Below, one piece after another: positions 26,213 to 38,354 of a DNA stretch of 64,000 nucleotides (position 1 is the first letter of the stretch; every line of letters starts with the position of its first letter). Source of the DNA: Burkholderiaceae bacterium (GTDB lineage: Bacteria > Pseudomonadota > Gammaproteobacteria > Burkholderiales > Burkholderiaceae_A); NCBI GenBank assembly GCA_018401615.1, contig JAGYKN010000005.1, positions 1 through 64,000 of the forward strand, written 5' to 3'. The notes under the pieces are model-generated. The model did not search any database. It saw only the letters and a program-made list of their open reading frames with translations, and was not told the DNA's origin. The position numbers and the translations under genes are program-made.

Positions 26213-26218
26213 TATTAT
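26213..26218 (+). promoter_or_regulatory. Candidate -10 element of the tRNA-Arg promoter
   Basis: TATTAT ends 10 nt before the mature tRNA 5' end, a suitable distance. No convincing -35 hexamer is found 16-18 nt upstream, so the assignment is weak. Confidence 0.35.
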
Positions 26219-26228
26219 AAGAGGCTTG

Positions 26229-26304
26229 GCGTCTGTAGCTCAGTGGATAGAGTATTGGCCTCCGAAGCCAAGGGTCGCAGGTTCGATTCCTGCCAGACGC
26301 GCCA
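26229..26304 (+). tRNA. tRNA-Arg (anticodon CCG)
   Basis: A 76-nt cloverleaf: acceptor stem GCGTCTG/CAGACGC, D-arm GCTCAGTGGATAGAG, anticodon stem TTGGC/GCCAA around loop CTCCGAA (anticodon CCG), T-arm with GGTTCGATTCC, discriminator G and an encoded CCA (26302-26304). It reads CGG codons. The tRNA ends 16 nt before the priA stop on the other strand. Confidence 0.97.
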
Positions 26305-26320
26305 AGTTACGAAGACCCCG

Positions 26321-28474
26321 CTACGCCAGCCCCATCGGGTCGACTTCGACCTGCGCCTCGGCTGCCCGGTTGGCTTGCACCCAAGGGCCAAGGGCGCTCA
26401 GCAGGGTGTGAAGCCCAGAGCGGGCGCCACACTCCAGAATGATTTGCCACCTGATCTTACCCGCCTGCCGTTCAGGATATCTCGGCGTGGGCGGATAAAC
26501 CGTCACACCGAGGTTTGCACGGCTGGAGTGAGCCTCACACCACTTCTGGCACGCCACTGCTGCATCACGAACGTTGTCTTGTTTTGCGTGCGAAAAACGA
26601 ACCGCCGCCAGATGGGCATAGGGCGGCAGCCCTGCCGAGCGACGCTCCTCCAGGAGTTGGTCCCAATAGCGCTGATGTGCGCCAGGCGAGGGGTCGGCCA
26701 AGGCCGTGAGCAGAGGGTGGCTTGGGTAGCGCGTTTGAATGATGACCTCGGCTTCTTTGAGGTGTCGACCCGCGCGGCCCGCCACCTGCAGCAGGTTGGC
26801 AAATAGCCATTCTGGCGCCCGAAACTCCGGATTGGTGAGCTGCGCGTCCGCGTCCACCACGATCACCCGTTTGAGCGCGGGAAAATCATGGCCCTTGGCC
26901 ATCATCTGTGTGCCCACCAGCAGGTTGACTGCGCCCGAGCGAATCTTCATGAGTGCAGCCTCAAAGGCAGCATGGGTGGGAATGGCATCACGATCGATGC
27001 GCAGCAGGGCGGCGGCCGGAAACCGCTGCTGCAGCGCCTCTTCGAGCTGCTGGCTGCCCCGCCCGTAGGACTCTAGGCCGGGGTTACCGCAGTCCGGACA
27101 AGCCGCTGGTGGACTTGACTGGTGACCACAGCGGTGACAGATCAGTCGCCAACCTGCCCGACGTTTGTGCAGCACGGCCGGGGTCGAGCAGTCCGCGCAG
27201 GGTGCCGTCCAACCACAGGCCTCACAATTGAGAACGGGTGCCCAGCCTCGTCGGTTTAGATACACCAAGGCCTGCTGACCCTCTTGCAGGGTCTCCTCCA
27301 GGGCCCGCCAGGCGCTCGGTGCAAGGCCGTCTTGCGCGCGCTCGACCCGAAGGTCAATGAAACGAATCGGCGCGGGCGCTGCCCCTGTGGCGCGCTCTTG
27401 GAGTTGCAAGAGGGTGATGCGCTGTTGCTTGACCTGAGCCTGCATCTCGAGGCTTGGGCTTGCCGACCCCATCAGCAGCGGAATGCCGAGGTCCTTCGCC
27501 CGCCATAGGGCCAGGTCTCGGGCCGAGTAACGAACGCCCTCGAGCTGCTTATAGGAGGCATCGTGCTCCTCGTCGACAACAATGATGGCAAGACCCGGCA
27601 GGGGCGCGAGAATGGCCATTCGGGTGCCCACCAGAATCTGGATGTGTCCCATTGCTGCGGCCAGCCAGACCTCGGCACGCTGCTTGTCAGTCAACCCGCT
27701 GTGCAAGACCCCAATGCGGTGGGCCTCAAAAGCTGCCCGAAGCCTCTGGTCGAGCTGCGGCGTCAGGCCAATCTCTGGGACCAGCAACAACGCCTGCCGG
27801 CCGGGTGCGGATCGCAAAATGTGATCCATCATCTCCAGGTAGACCCGAGTCTTTCCAGACCCCGTGACCCCTTGGAGCAAAAAAGTCTTGCCCATTGGGT
27901 CGACTGACTCACCCTGCATGGCGGCCACAACGCCTGACTGCGCGGGGGTGAGCGTGGGCCAGGCGGCTGGTTTTGATTGGTTGGTATTGGGTGTTGCCTG
28001 CGCTGGGGCGCGCGATAAGGCAGCCATCTCTGAGACAAGCGCGGACATGAGCGTTGCCATGCCCGAGGGCTTTGTGCCCGTCTTTAGGACCCGCTCACGG
28101 TGGGTTGAGGCCGCTCGAAACCAGTTCGGCAGCATGGTGCCCATGACCTGCCCCACAGATCGATGATAGTAGCGGGCTGTGAACGCCAACAGCCGCCTGC
28201 TGGCCTCGGGCAGGCGCGGCAGCAGCAGGCGCTGGACGACTGGTTTTAGCCCATATTGAAGGCCTGCGATGGTTTGTTCGGTTGCCATCTCCACGCCCAA
28301 GACCAATCCGACCTTGGTGCGGGTGCCCACCGGCACGAGCACCCAATCGCCCTCTTGGAGGTCTTGGCCTGGCCGCGCCTGCTGAGGCTCCGACTGAAGA
28401 CCCCTGTAAGACAACGCGCCAAGCCCGGGGGTGTCGACGGCGACCTGCAAGAGTCGCTCGGGCGAATCGCCCAT
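26321..28474 (-). CDS. priA: Primosomal protein N' (replication restart helicase PriA)
   Basis: 3'-5' superfamily 2 helicase (717 aa) that reloads the replisome at stalled forks. N-terminal DNA-binding domain (about 1-140), Walker A GVTGSGKTRVYLE, Walker B VVDEEHDASYKQ, then the zinc-binding insert with paired cysteines (CEACGW, CADCS, CHRCGH, CPDCG), then GRGSQQLEEAL and the motif VAGRAGR. Order priA-hemE-atpC is typical of Burkholderiales. The ATG at 28474 gives the standard length. Confidence 0.95.
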   Translation of the reverse strand: MGDSPERLLQVAVDTPGLGALSYRGLQSEPQQARPGQDLQEGDWVLVPVGTRTKVGLVLGVEMATEQTIAGLQYGLKPVVQRLLLPRLPEASRRLLAFTARYYHRSVGQVMGTMLPNWFRAASTHRERVLKTGTKPSGMATLMSALVSEMAALSRAPAQATPNTNQSKPAAWPTLTPAQSGVVAAMQGESVDPMGKTFLLQGVTGSGKTRVYLEMMDHILRSAPGRQALLLVPEIGLTPQLDQRLRAAFEAHRIGVLHSGLTDKQRAEVWLAAAMGHIQILVGTRMAILAPLPGLAIIVVDEEHDASYKQLEGVRYSARDLALWRAKDLGIPLLMGSASPSLEMQAQVKQQRITLLQLQERATGAAPAPIRFIDLRVERAQDGLAPSAWRALEETLQEGQQALVYLNRRGWAPVLNCEACGWTAPCADCSTPAVLHKRRAGWRLICHRCGHQSSPPAACPDCGNPGLESYGRGSQQLEEALQQRFPAAALLRIDRDAIPTHAAFEAALMKIRSGAVNLLVGTQMMAKGHDFPALKRVIVVDADAQLTNPEFRAPEWLFANLLQVAGRAGRHLKEAEVIIQTRYPSHPLLTALADPSPGAHQRYWDQLLEERRSAGLPPYAHLAAVRFSHAKQDNVRDAAVACQKWCEAHSSRANLGVTVYPPTPRYPERQAGKIRWQIILECGARSGLHTLLSALGPWVQANRAAEAQVEVDPMGLA

Positions 28475-28486
28475 GGGCAGACCGGT

Positions 28487-29551
28487 CTAGGCCTGCCGGC
28501 GGCTGGCTTTGGCGACGGTCTCCACGAGACACGTCACATGATCGATTGGCGTGAATTGTGAGATGCCATGGCCGAGGTTAAAAATGTGGCCCGTGCCAGC
28601 TGAGAGCGCTCCAAAGCTCTCGACCACCTTGGTGGCCTGCGCCTCAATGTGCTCAGGGGTCCCCAGGAGAACAGCTGGGTCCAGGTTGCCTTGAAGGGCG
28701 CATCGGTCACCGATCAATCGGCGTGCCTGGCCAAGGTTGACGGTCCAATCGAGGCCAACGCCCTGGCAGCCCGTGGCGGCAATGCGCTCCATCCACTGGC
28801 CGCCGCCCTTGACGAAGACAATGACCGGGGTCTTCGGATGGCGGGCCCGCAGGTCGCCCACGATGGTCTGCAGGGCTTGCAGCGAGAAGGCATCGAAGGA
28901 TTGGTCTGCAAGAAGCCCGCCCCAGCTGTCAAAGAGCATGATGGCCTGTGCACCGGCGCGCACCTGCATGTCGCAGTAGTCGGTGACCGCATGGGTGAGG
29001 CGCTTGAGAAGCGCCTGGACCAGGTCTGGACGGCTATAGACCCATTTGCGCACCGACAGAAAGTCATCGGAACTGCTGCCGCCAGCGAGCATGTAGCAGG
29101 CCAGGGTCCATGGGCTGCCAGAAAAGCCAATCAGGGGGACGCGGCCGTTGAGGGTCTTTCGAATCAGAGACACCGCATCGCCAACATAAGAGAGGGCCTC
29201 GGCCATGTCGACATTGGGCATGGCCGCTAGGTCGGCCTCAGACTCAATCTTTCGGTGAAAGCGAGGGCCTTCGCCCTCTACAAAATGAAGGCCCAGGCCA
29301 AAGGCATCTGGAATGGTGAGGATGTCCGAAAACAGAATGGCGGCATCCAGGCCGTAACGATCGATGGGCTGCATCGTGACTTCACAGGCCAATTCTGGGT
29401 TTTTACAAAGGGCCAGAAAGTTACCGGCTTTCTTGCGCGTGGCGTTGTATTCAGGCAGGTATCGGCCAGCCTGGCGCATGAGCCAGACGGGCGTGCGCTC
29501 CACAGGTTCGCGGGCAAGCGCCCGCAAAAAAAGGTCGTTGGGCTGTGTCAA
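28487..29551 (-). CDS. hemE: Uroporphyrinogen decarboxylase
   Basis: Converts uroporphyrinogen III to coproporphyrinogen III in haem synthesis. Conserved N-terminal TPVWLMRQAGRYLPEY (catalytic Arg region), GLDAAILFSDI and GFSGSPWTLACYM, and the late GHGI motif, are present; 354 aa is normal. The start is a TTG (29551), with no ATG before the conserved segment. It lies between atpC and priA. Confidence 0.95.
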   Translation of the reverse strand: MTQPNDLFLRALAREPVERTPVWLMRQAGRYLPEYNATRKKAGNFLALCKNPELACEVTMQPIDRYGLDAAILFSDILTIPDAFGLGLHFVEGEGPRFHRKIESEADLAAMPNVDMAEALSYVGDAVSLIRKTLNGRVPLIGFSGSPWTLACYMLAGGSSSDDFLSVRKWVYSRPDLVQALLKRLTHAVTDYCDMQVRAGAQAIMLFDSWGGLLADQSFDAFSLQALQTIVGDLRARHPKTPVIVFVKGGGQWMERIAATGCQGVGLDWTVNLGQARRLIGDRCALQGNLDPAVLLGTPEHIEAQATKVVESFGALSAGTGHIFNLGHGISQFTPIDHVTCLVETVAKASRRQA

Positions 29552-29572
29552 ACCGACGGCCGAGGTCGCGAT

Positions 29573-29992
29573 CTACTTGCGGCTTCGAAACTGCTTGAGC
29601 GCTGCAAGCTGCGCCGAGGCAATGGCGAGTTCGGCCTGCGCTGCGGCGTGATTGAAGTCTGTCTTGCGATCGGCCATCGACTGCTCTGCATCCTTTCGAG
29701 CCTGCTCTGCCTTTGCCTCATCAAGGTCTTTGCCCCGAATGGCTGTATCGGCCAAGACTGTCACCACCCGAGGCTGGACCTCTAGGATCCCACCCGCCAC
29801 AAAGATGAGTTCCTCCTCCTGCCCATTGATCTTGATGCGAACCGTGCCGGGGCGGATTCTTGTGATAAAGGGAATGTGGCCAGGCAAGATGCCGAGCTCG
29901 CCTTGCTCACCAGGGAGTGCCACAAACTCAGCCTCGCCGGAAAAAATCTTCTCGTGAGCGCTGACAACATCGACTTGAATGGTGGTGGCCAT
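29573..29992 (-). CDS. atpC: ATP synthase epsilon subunit
   Basis: Central-stalk subunit of F1 (139 aa): an N-terminal beta-sandwich ([33 protein letters not shown]) and a C-terminal helical hairpin (about 90-139, rich in Ala/Lys/Glu) that regulates ATP hydrolysis. It is the last gene of the ATP synthase operon, 24 nt after atpD. Confidence 0.95.
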   Translation of the reverse strand: MATTIQVDVVSAHEKIFSGEAEFVALPGEQGELGILPGHIPFITRIRPGTVRIKINGQEEELIFVAGGILEVQPRVVTVLADTAIRGKDLDEAKAEQARKDAEQSMADRKTDFNHAAAQAELAIASAQLAALKQFRSRK

Positions 29993-30016
29993 GGGCAGTG
30001 GACTCCGGTTGGGTGA

Positions 30017-31474
<1,458 letters not shown>

Positions 31475-32344
31475 TTAAACCGCCGCCGCACCACCCACGA
31501 TTTCTGACAATTCTTTTGTGATCGCCGCCTGCCGGGCCTTGTTGTAGGACAGCTGCAGGCGTTCAATGAGCTCCTTGGCGTTGTCGGAGGCCGCCTTCAT
31601 GGCCACCATGCGCGCGCTCTGCTCACAGGCCATGTTTTCAGATATGGATTGAAAGACCACAGATTCAACGTAACGCATGAGCAGGTCAGATAGCACCCCC
31701 TCAGCGCTTGGCTCGTAAATGTAGTCCCACCCATGATTGGGATCCGTGCGCTCGAGACGATCGTCCGAGAGCGGGAGCAGTCCACGCACAGTCGGGTCTT
31801 GCTTCATGGTGTTTACAAACTGGTTTGAGGCCAAGAAAACGGCATCCAATTCCCCAGCTGCAAAGGCATCGAGTTGGACTTTGATTGGCCCAATGAGGGT
31901 CTCCAACTGCGGGGCATCGCCAAGCCCGGTGGCATGACTCACCACGGCAGCACCCATGCGGGAAAAGAATCCATACCCCTTGTTGCCAAAGGCTGTGATT
32001 TGGACCGTGGCACCGGCGGCCTGCCACTCCTTCATGGCACTGGCAACCTGACGCAATAGATTTGTGTTGAGGCCGCCACAGAGGCCCTTGTCAGAGGTGA
32101 CCACGATGAGCCCAATCCGCTTCATGAGAGGCGGCTTGACCATGTAAGGGTGAACGAACTCTGGTGTGGCGTGACTCAGGTTTGCACAGATTGCTCGGAC
32201 CTTCTCGGCATAGGGGCGCCCCGCGCGCATGCGCTCTTGGGCGCGACGCATTTTTGATGCGGCGACCATCTCCATTGCCTTGGTGATCTTTCGCGTGTTT
32301 TGAACGCTCTTGATCTTGTTGCGTATTTCTTTTGAGCCTGGCAT
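31475..32344 (-). CDS. atpG: ATP synthase gamma subunit
   Basis: Rotating central shaft of F1 (289 aa). N-terminal helix [27 protein letters not shown] and the C-terminal helix with [31 protein letters not shown] are the two coiled-coil strands. The Rossmann-like middle domain contains [11 protein letters not shown]. Standard operon position between atpA and atpD. Confidence 0.96.
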   Translation of the reverse strand: MPGSKEIRNKIKSVQNTRKITKAMEMVAASKMRRAQERMRAGRPYAEKVRAICANLSHATPEFVHPYMVKPPLMKRIGLIVVTSDKGLCGGLNTNLLRQVASAMKEWQAAGATVQITAFGNKGYGFFSRMGAAVVSHATGLGDAPQLETLIGPIKVQLDAFAAGELDAVFLASNQFVNTMKQDPTVRGLLPLSDDRLERTDPNHGWDYIYEPSAEGVLSDLLMRYVESVVFQSISENMACEQSARMVAMKAASDNAKELIERLQLSYNKARQAAITKELSEIVGGAAAV

Positions 32345-32353
32345 CGGAGATCC

Positions 32354-33901
32354 TTAGTAGGCGCCGGTCTTCTTGAAGGCCTCGATGGCCTTGCGCAGCT
32401 GGGCCTCGTGGTCTGCAGAGAGGTCCTTGGCTGCCTCAATGGCATCGGTGAGCGCAGCGTGCTTTGATCGAATGTCATCCCGCAAGGCCCGCTCGAACGC
32501 CCCTGCCTTGGGGACTTCCACGTCATCCATGTAGTTGTTGTTGACAGCAAAGAGTGTGAGCGCCATCTCCCAGATCTTTAGGGGCTGATACTGGGGCTGC
32601 TTCATGAGCTCGGTGACCAGGCGGCCACGCTCGAGCTGTTTTCGGGTGGCCTCGTCAAGGTCCGAGGCGAACTGAGCGAAGGCGGCGAGTTCTCGATACT
32701 GGGCCAGCGCCAGGCGAACCCCAGCGCCTGTGTCCTTGCGTTTCATGAGCTTGGTCTGGGCAGCGCCGCCGACCCGAGACACCGAGATACCGGCATTGAG
32801 GGCGGGGCGAATGCCCGCATTAAAGAGGTCTGTCTCAAGAAAGATTTGGCCATCTGTGATCGAAATCACATTGGTGGGCACAAAGGCCGACACGTCGCCT
32901 GCCTGTGTTTCGATGATGGGCAGGGCTGTCAAGGATCCGGTCTTGCCTTTGACTGCGCCTTTTGTAAACTTCTCGACGTACTCCTCGTTGACTCGCGCAG
33001 CGCGCTCAAGAAGCCGTGAGTGTAGATAAAAGACGTCGCCAGGGAAGGCCTCCCGACCCGGGGGTCGACGCAACAGCAGTGAGACCTGCCGATAGGCAAC
33101 TGCCTGCTTGGAGAGGTCATCGTAAATGATGAGGGCGTCTTCGCCACGGTCCCGGAAGTACTCGCCCATGGTGCAGCCAGAGTAGGCCGACAGGTACTGC
33201 ATTGCAGCGGACTCGGAGGCCGATGAGGCCACAACAATGGTGTAGGCCATTGCACCGGTTTCTTCTAGCTTGCGAACAACATTGGAGATGGTCGACGCCT
33301 TCTGACCAATGGCCACGTAGACGCAGGTCATCTGCTGACCCTTTTGATTGATGATGGTGTCGACGGCAACAGCAGTCTTTCCGGTCTGACGGTCACCGAT
33401 GATGAGCTCACGCTGACCACGACCGACTGGCACCATGGAGTCGACGGCCTTCAGACCGGTCTGGACTGGTTGGGAGACTGATTTTCGGTAGATCACCCCT
33501 GGTGCCACCTTCTCGATGACATCCGTCATCTTGGCGTTCACAGGCCCCTTGCCGTCGATGGGTTGTCCAAGCGCATTGACCACACGGCCGATGAGTTCTG
33601 GACCAACCGGCACATCAAGAATGCGGCCAGTTGCTTTGACCACATCGCCCTCGGAGATCTCGGTGTACTCCCCGAGCACCACTGCGCCAACGGAATCTCG
33701 CTCAAGGTTGAGTGCCAGACCGATGGTGTTGTTGGGGAATTCGAGCATCTCGCCTTGCATGACATTTGAGAGGCCATGGATGCGGCAGATGCCGTCGGTC
33801 ACCGAGACCACCGTGCCCTGATTGCGGGTATCTGCAACCAGGTTGAGGCCTTGGATCTTTCCCTTTAAGAGTTCACTGATTTCAGAGGGGTTCAGTTGCA
33901 T
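32354..33901 (-). CDS. atpA: ATP synthase alpha subunit
   Basis: Regulatory nucleotide-binding subunit of F1 (515 aa). P-loop [10 protein letters not shown] (about residue 170), [33 protein letters not shown] and [11 protein letters not shown] (arginine finger) are intact. The N-terminal stretch [15 protein letters not shown] contacts the delta subunit. It lies 11 nt after atpH. Confidence 0.97.
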   Translation of the reverse strand: MQLNPSEISELLKGKIQGLNLVADTRNQGTVVSVTDGICRIHGLSNVMQGEMLEFPNNTIGLALNLERDSVGAVVLGEYTEISEGDVVKATGRILDVPVGPELIGRVVNALGQPIDGKGPVNAKMTDVIEKVAPGVIYRKSVSQPVQTGLKAVDSMVPVGRGQRELIIGDRQTGKTAVAVDTIINQKGQQMTCVYVAIGQKASTISNVVRKLEETGAMAYTIVVASSASESAAMQYLSAYSGCTMGEYFRDRGEDALIIYDDLSKQAVAYRQVSLLLRRPPGREAFPGDVFYLHSRLLERAARVNEEYVEKFTKGAVKGKTGSLTALPIIETQAGDVSAFVPTNVISITDGQIFLETDLFNAGIRPALNAGISVSRVGGAAQTKLMKRKDTGAGVRLALAQYRELAAFAQFASDLDEATRKQLERGRLVTELMKQPQYQPLKIWEMALTLFAVNNNYMDDVEVPKAGAFERALRDDIRSKHAALTDAIEAAKDLSADHEAQLRKAIEAFKKTGAY

Positions 33902-33912
33902 TCAAATTGCTC

Positions 33913-34458
33913 CTAGTTCAACAGGGCAGATGTCATCTTTGAGAGTTTGCCACTCACAGATGCATCGATCACTTCGTCGCCAATCGAGATGCGCACGCCG
34001 CCAATGAGGCCTGGTGCCTCTTTGACCGTGATCATGACCGACTGACCGTATTTTTTTTCCAACAAGGCAACCACCTCTGCCTGCTCCGCAGCCGAGAGGG
34101 GGAACGCTGTCTCCACGCACGCAGCAAGCGTGTCGTTGTCGGCGTTTTTGAGTGCCTCAAAGAGATCGGCCACCTCTGGCAAGGCAAAAAGGCGATGGTT
34201 CTGTGCCAAGAGGCGAACGAAATTTGCCACAGATGGGCTGAGGTTGCCGGCTGACTCGATAAAGAGGGTTGCCAGCTTGTCCGGGCCGACGGCTGGGTTG
34301 CCGTAGAGGCATTGAACCGTTGGGGCCTGGGCGATTTCGGCGAGGTCCGCAAGAGACTTCGACCAGGTTGCCATGGCCTTGGGATCGCTTTTTTCGGTCT
34401 TTGCCACTGAAAAAGCAGCCTCTGCGTATGGACGGGCAATGGTGACGGCTTGGGCCAT
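33913..34458 (-). CDS. atpH: ATP synthase delta subunit
   Basis: Peripheral-stalk subunit (181 aa) joining F1 to the b dimer. N-terminal helical bundle with IARPYAEAAFSVA, and a C-terminal domain with LIGGVRISIGDEVIDASVSGKLSKM. Placed between atpF (1 nt away) and atpA. Confidence 0.95.
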   Translation of the reverse strand: MAQAVTIARPYAEAAFSVAKTEKSDPKAMATWSKSLADLAEIAQAPTVQCLYGNPAVGPDKLATLFIESAGNLSPSVANFVRLLAQNHRLFALPEVADLFEALKNADNDTLAACVETAFPLSAAEQAEVVALLEKKYGQSVMITVKEAPGLIGGVRISIGDEVIDASVSGKLSKMTSALLN

Positions 34459-34459
34459 C

Positions 34460-34930
34460 CTAGAGCTCGTTCTTTAGGTTCTTCAAGATCTCCGCATGCG
34501 TCTTGGCATCGACCTCCCGACGAAGAATCTGTGTTGCGCCTTTGATTGCAAGGGCGGCAACATCGTCTCGAAGCGCATCTCGAGCCGATTGCATCACAGA
34601 TTGAGCCTCTTTCTCAGCTGCAGTCCGAGCAGCCGTGACGATTCGCGTGGCCTCGGACCGCGCCTGCTCAATTAGGAGGTTGGCCTGCTTTTCTGCGCCG
34701 GACCGAACCTCGCTGGCGACATCCTTGGCCTTGCCCATCTCCTCAGCAGCTCGACGTTCAGCCATGATCATGTCTGATTTGGCTTTGTCTGCCGCGGCAA
34801 GGCCGTCGGCTATTTTTAGAGCTCGCTCATCGAGGGCCTTCATGATCGGAGGCCAAACAAATTTCATGGTGAACCATGCCAGTACAAAAAATACGACAAG
34901 CTGGGCGACCAGGGTTGCGTTCAAATTCAC
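34460..34930 (-). CDS. atpF: ATP synthase b subunit
   Basis: Fo peripheral-stalk subunit (156 aa). One N-terminal membrane helix (about 5-25) is followed by a long charged, Ala/Glu/Arg-rich helix forming the stator coiled coil. The start is GTG (34930); a 69-nt gap separates it from atpE. Confidence 0.95.
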   Translation of the reverse strand: MNLNATLVAQLVVFFVLAWFTMKFVWPPIMKALDERALKIADGLAAADKAKSDMIMAERRAAEEMGKAKDVASEVRSGAEKQANLLIEQARSEATRIVTAARTAAEKEAQSVMQSARDALRDDVAALAIKGATQILRREVDAKTHAEILKNLKNEL

Positions 34931-34999
34931 AGCAGAGTCCTCACAGAGTCTCGTTCACAAGTAAGCCGCAGGGTGCGGTCGCACCCCAGGCAGGCTGTT

Positions 35000-35251
<252 letters not shown>

Positions 35252-35298
35252 TTAGAGGGGAAAAAAGAAACAACTGCGACAAAAAAACCCATGCTAAT

Positions 35299-36162
<864 letters not shown>

Positions 36163-36170
<8 letters not shown>

Positions 36171-36567
36171 TATCCTTCGACTCGGACATCTGCCGAAGCC
36201 GACCATCAATTCGATGGGCATCCTGCCGCCGACGCGCATGACCCAACGCCAGGGGCGCCCAAAACAACGACAAGACCGCCACAACAACACCTGCTAAAAG
36301 CGCAGGCCAGATCGGTGTCTCAAGCCATCGTGCTGCAAGAACCAGCAGCGCGACGGTGAGCATTAATTTGACCAACTCTCCAGCCATCCAGACCACCGCT
36401 GCCTGCTCTGCCGTGGCCATCTTCATGCGCCAGGCAAACAACAGATTTGGCAAGACCACGGAGAACCCCCCGAGCAGCAGACTCGCACCCGAACTGGTTG
36501 AGTGGAGTAACGCGAGGGCCCCAAAGACCATCACCATGACGCCTTGCACCAGCGCAACTTGAATCAT
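36163..36567 (-). CDS. atpI: ATP synthase subunit I
   Basis: Membrane protein of 134 aa with four hydrophobic segments, homologous to AtpI, which assists c-ring assembly and possibly Mg2+ uptake. The layout (short loops, FGGFSVVLPN-like second helix start and a basic C-terminus) matches beta-proteobacterial AtpI. First gene of the operon; a candidate promoter lies 45-73 nt upstream. Confidence 0.88.
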
Positions 36568-36611
36568 GATGTTGCGGTTAGCGTCATCGGATTATTCTGG
36601 AAACCCCGACG

Positions 36612-36640
36612 ATGCTATCGCCGTTGGGCCAACAAGTCAA
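36612..36640 (-). promoter_or_regulatory. Candidate sigma-70 promoter of the ATP synthase operon
   Basis: On the minus strand a -35-like TTGACT (36640-36635) and a -10-like TAGCAT (36617-36612) are spaced by exactly 17 nt. The -35 overlaps the parB stop codon. Start of transcription would be near 36605, leaving a leader of about 38 nt before atpI. Confidence 0.5.
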
Positions 36641-37536
36641 AACCCTTCTGGCCTTGCAGGCATGAGCCGCTGCAGCAGGCCTTCGAATTCCTCCGGACTG
36701 TTAAATTGAACTCGAAGTTCCCCCCCGAGGCTTTTTGGTTTTAAAACAACAACCAACCCCAACTGGTCTGAGAGCGCATCTTCCATGCGTCGCCAGTCGG
36801 CAGCCCCCTCAACGCTCGATGGTTGCCCGCCAGCACGAGTCTGCGGGCGACCCGTTGCGTTTAATCTGCGGGCCCGTTCTTCGACCTCTCTGACAGAGAG
36901 TCCCTGAGCAACGACGAGCTCGGCCAGCGCGCGTTGCTGAGGCGGGGACAGGGTCAACAGGACTCGGGCATGTCCGGCCTCTATCTGCCCGCCCCGCAGG
37001 TAGGCCTGAACCGGTTCGGAGAGCTGCAGCAGCCGCAACAAATTGGTGGTCGCACTGCGCGACCTGCCAACCGCTTGAGCCGCCTGTTCGTGGGTGAGGC
37101 CAAACTCATTGATCAAACGCGATATGCCCTGGGCCTCCTCTAAGGCAGAGAGGTCCCGACGTTGGAGGTTCTCAATGAGCGCGATGGCCAGGGCAGTCTG
37201 ATCATCAACAACCTTCACGACAGCTGGGATCTCTGTCAGGCCAGCAAGTTTAGAGGCTCTAAACCGGCGCTCGCCGGCGATGATTTCGTAGGCGACCGTG
37301 TCCAATCCTGAACTGATTGGACGCACCACGATGGGCTGCAAGACACCTTGGCGCCGAATGGAATCCGCCAGCTCCTGTAAGGCAGTCTCATCCATTGCCT
37401 CTCGCGGTTGATATTTGCCTGCCTGGAGTGAGCCAAGTGGCAATGACACCAGCCCTGCCTGGGCGTCTTGCATTGGCGTTGTGGCGCCAAGCAACACGTC
37501 TAGCCCGCGTCCAAGGCCCTTCTTTTTGAGGCTCAA
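36637..37536 (-). CDS. parB: Chromosome-partitioning protein ParB
   Basis: CTP-dependent clamp (299 aa) that loads at parS and spreads along DNA for origin segregation. N-terminal KKKGLGRGLDVLLG contacts ParA; the CTP-binding region includes GERRFRASKLAG; a helix-turn-helix (LTHEQAAQAVGRSRSATTNLLRLLQL) follows; the C-terminal dimerisation domain carries QFNSPEEFEGLL. Start overlaps the parA stop (ATGA). Its parS targets lie at 41070-41100. Confidence 0.95.
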   Translation of the reverse strand: MSLKKKGLGRGLDVLLGATTPMQDAQAGLVSLPLGSLQAGKYQPREAMDETALQELADSIRRQGVLQPIVVRPISSGLDTVAYEIIAGERRFRASKLAGLTEIPAVVKVVDDQTALAIALIENLQRRDLSALEEAQGISRLINEFGLTHEQAAQAVGRSRSATTNLLRLLQLSEPVQAYLRGGQIEAGHARVLLTLSPPQQRALAELVVAQGLSVREVEERARRLNATGRPQTRAGGQPSSVEGAADWRRMEDALSDQLGLVVVLKPKSLGGELRVQFNSPEEFEGLLQRLMPARPEGF

Positions 37537-38354
37537 GAGATCACCTCCTGCGGGGCGGCTGAGCCCTTTCGCATGGCCATCCGGGCCACCAACTCTTCGG
37601 CAAACGAGAGGTAGGCTTGAGAGCCACGGGATGTGGCGTCGTAATCGATTCCCGATTGACCGTGACTGGGCGCCTCAGCGAGTCGAATGTTTCTGGGAAT
37701 CACCGCCTTGAAGACTTTTTCACCAAAGTGCCGCTCCAATTGGTCGCTGACCTGCTGGGAGAGGGTCATGCGCGGGTCAAACATGACCCGCAAGAGTCCG
37801 ATGATCCGAAGGTCGCGATTGAGCCCTGCGTGGACTCGCTTGATGGAGTTCACAAGGTCTGACAGCCCCTCGAGGGCAAAATACTCGCACTGCATGGGGA
37901 TCACCACGCCATGGGCTGCACAGAGCCCATTGAGGGTTAACAACGACAGTGACGGGGGGCAGTCAATGACGACGATGTCGTATTCTGGCCCGATCTCGAC
38001 CAGGCCCTTGGCCAGGCGATGCTCGCGGTCATCTAGATCCACAAGCTCAACTTCTGCACCAGCCAAGTCACGGTTTGCAGGCAATAAATCGTAACCACCG
38101 GGGGTGGACACACGAACCGCCCTGGCAGACTCAAGGCCCACAAGCATTGGATAGACGGTGCGGGTGAGGCTGCTCTTGTCGACCCCGCTGCCCATGGTCG
38201 CATTGGCCTGGGGGTCTAAGTCGACGAGCAGCGCCCGAAAGCCAAGCCGGGCCATGGCAGCCGATAAATTAACGGCCGTGGTGGTCTTGCCCACCCCGCC
38301 CTTCTGATTTGCGACTGCAAGAATCAAGGGTTTTCGAGACACGACAGTGGTCAT
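37533..38354 (-). CDS. parA: Chromosome-partitioning ATPase ParA
   Basis: Walker-type ATPase (273 aa) of the Soj/ParA group. Deviant Walker A KGGVGKTTTAVN near residue 17, DLDPQANAT and DCPPSLSLLTLN are intact. ATG at 38354 overlaps the rsmG stop as ATGA and follows GGAGG, so it is favoured over the upstream in-frame ATG. Works with ParB in origin segregation. Confidence 0.95.
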   Translation of the reverse strand: MTTVVSRKPLILAVANQKGGVGKTTTAVNLSAAMARLGFRALLVDLDPQANATMGSGVDKSSLTRTVYPMLVGLESARAVRVSTPGGYDLLPANRDLAGAEVELVDLDDREHRLAKGLVEIGPEYDIVVIDCPPSLSLLTLNGLCAAHGVVIPMQCEYFALEGLSDLVNSIKRVHAGLNRDLRIIGLLRVMFDPRMTLSQQVSDQLERHFGEKVFKAVIPRNIRLAEAPSHGQSGIDYDATSRGSQAYLSFAEELVARMAMRKGSAAPQEVIS

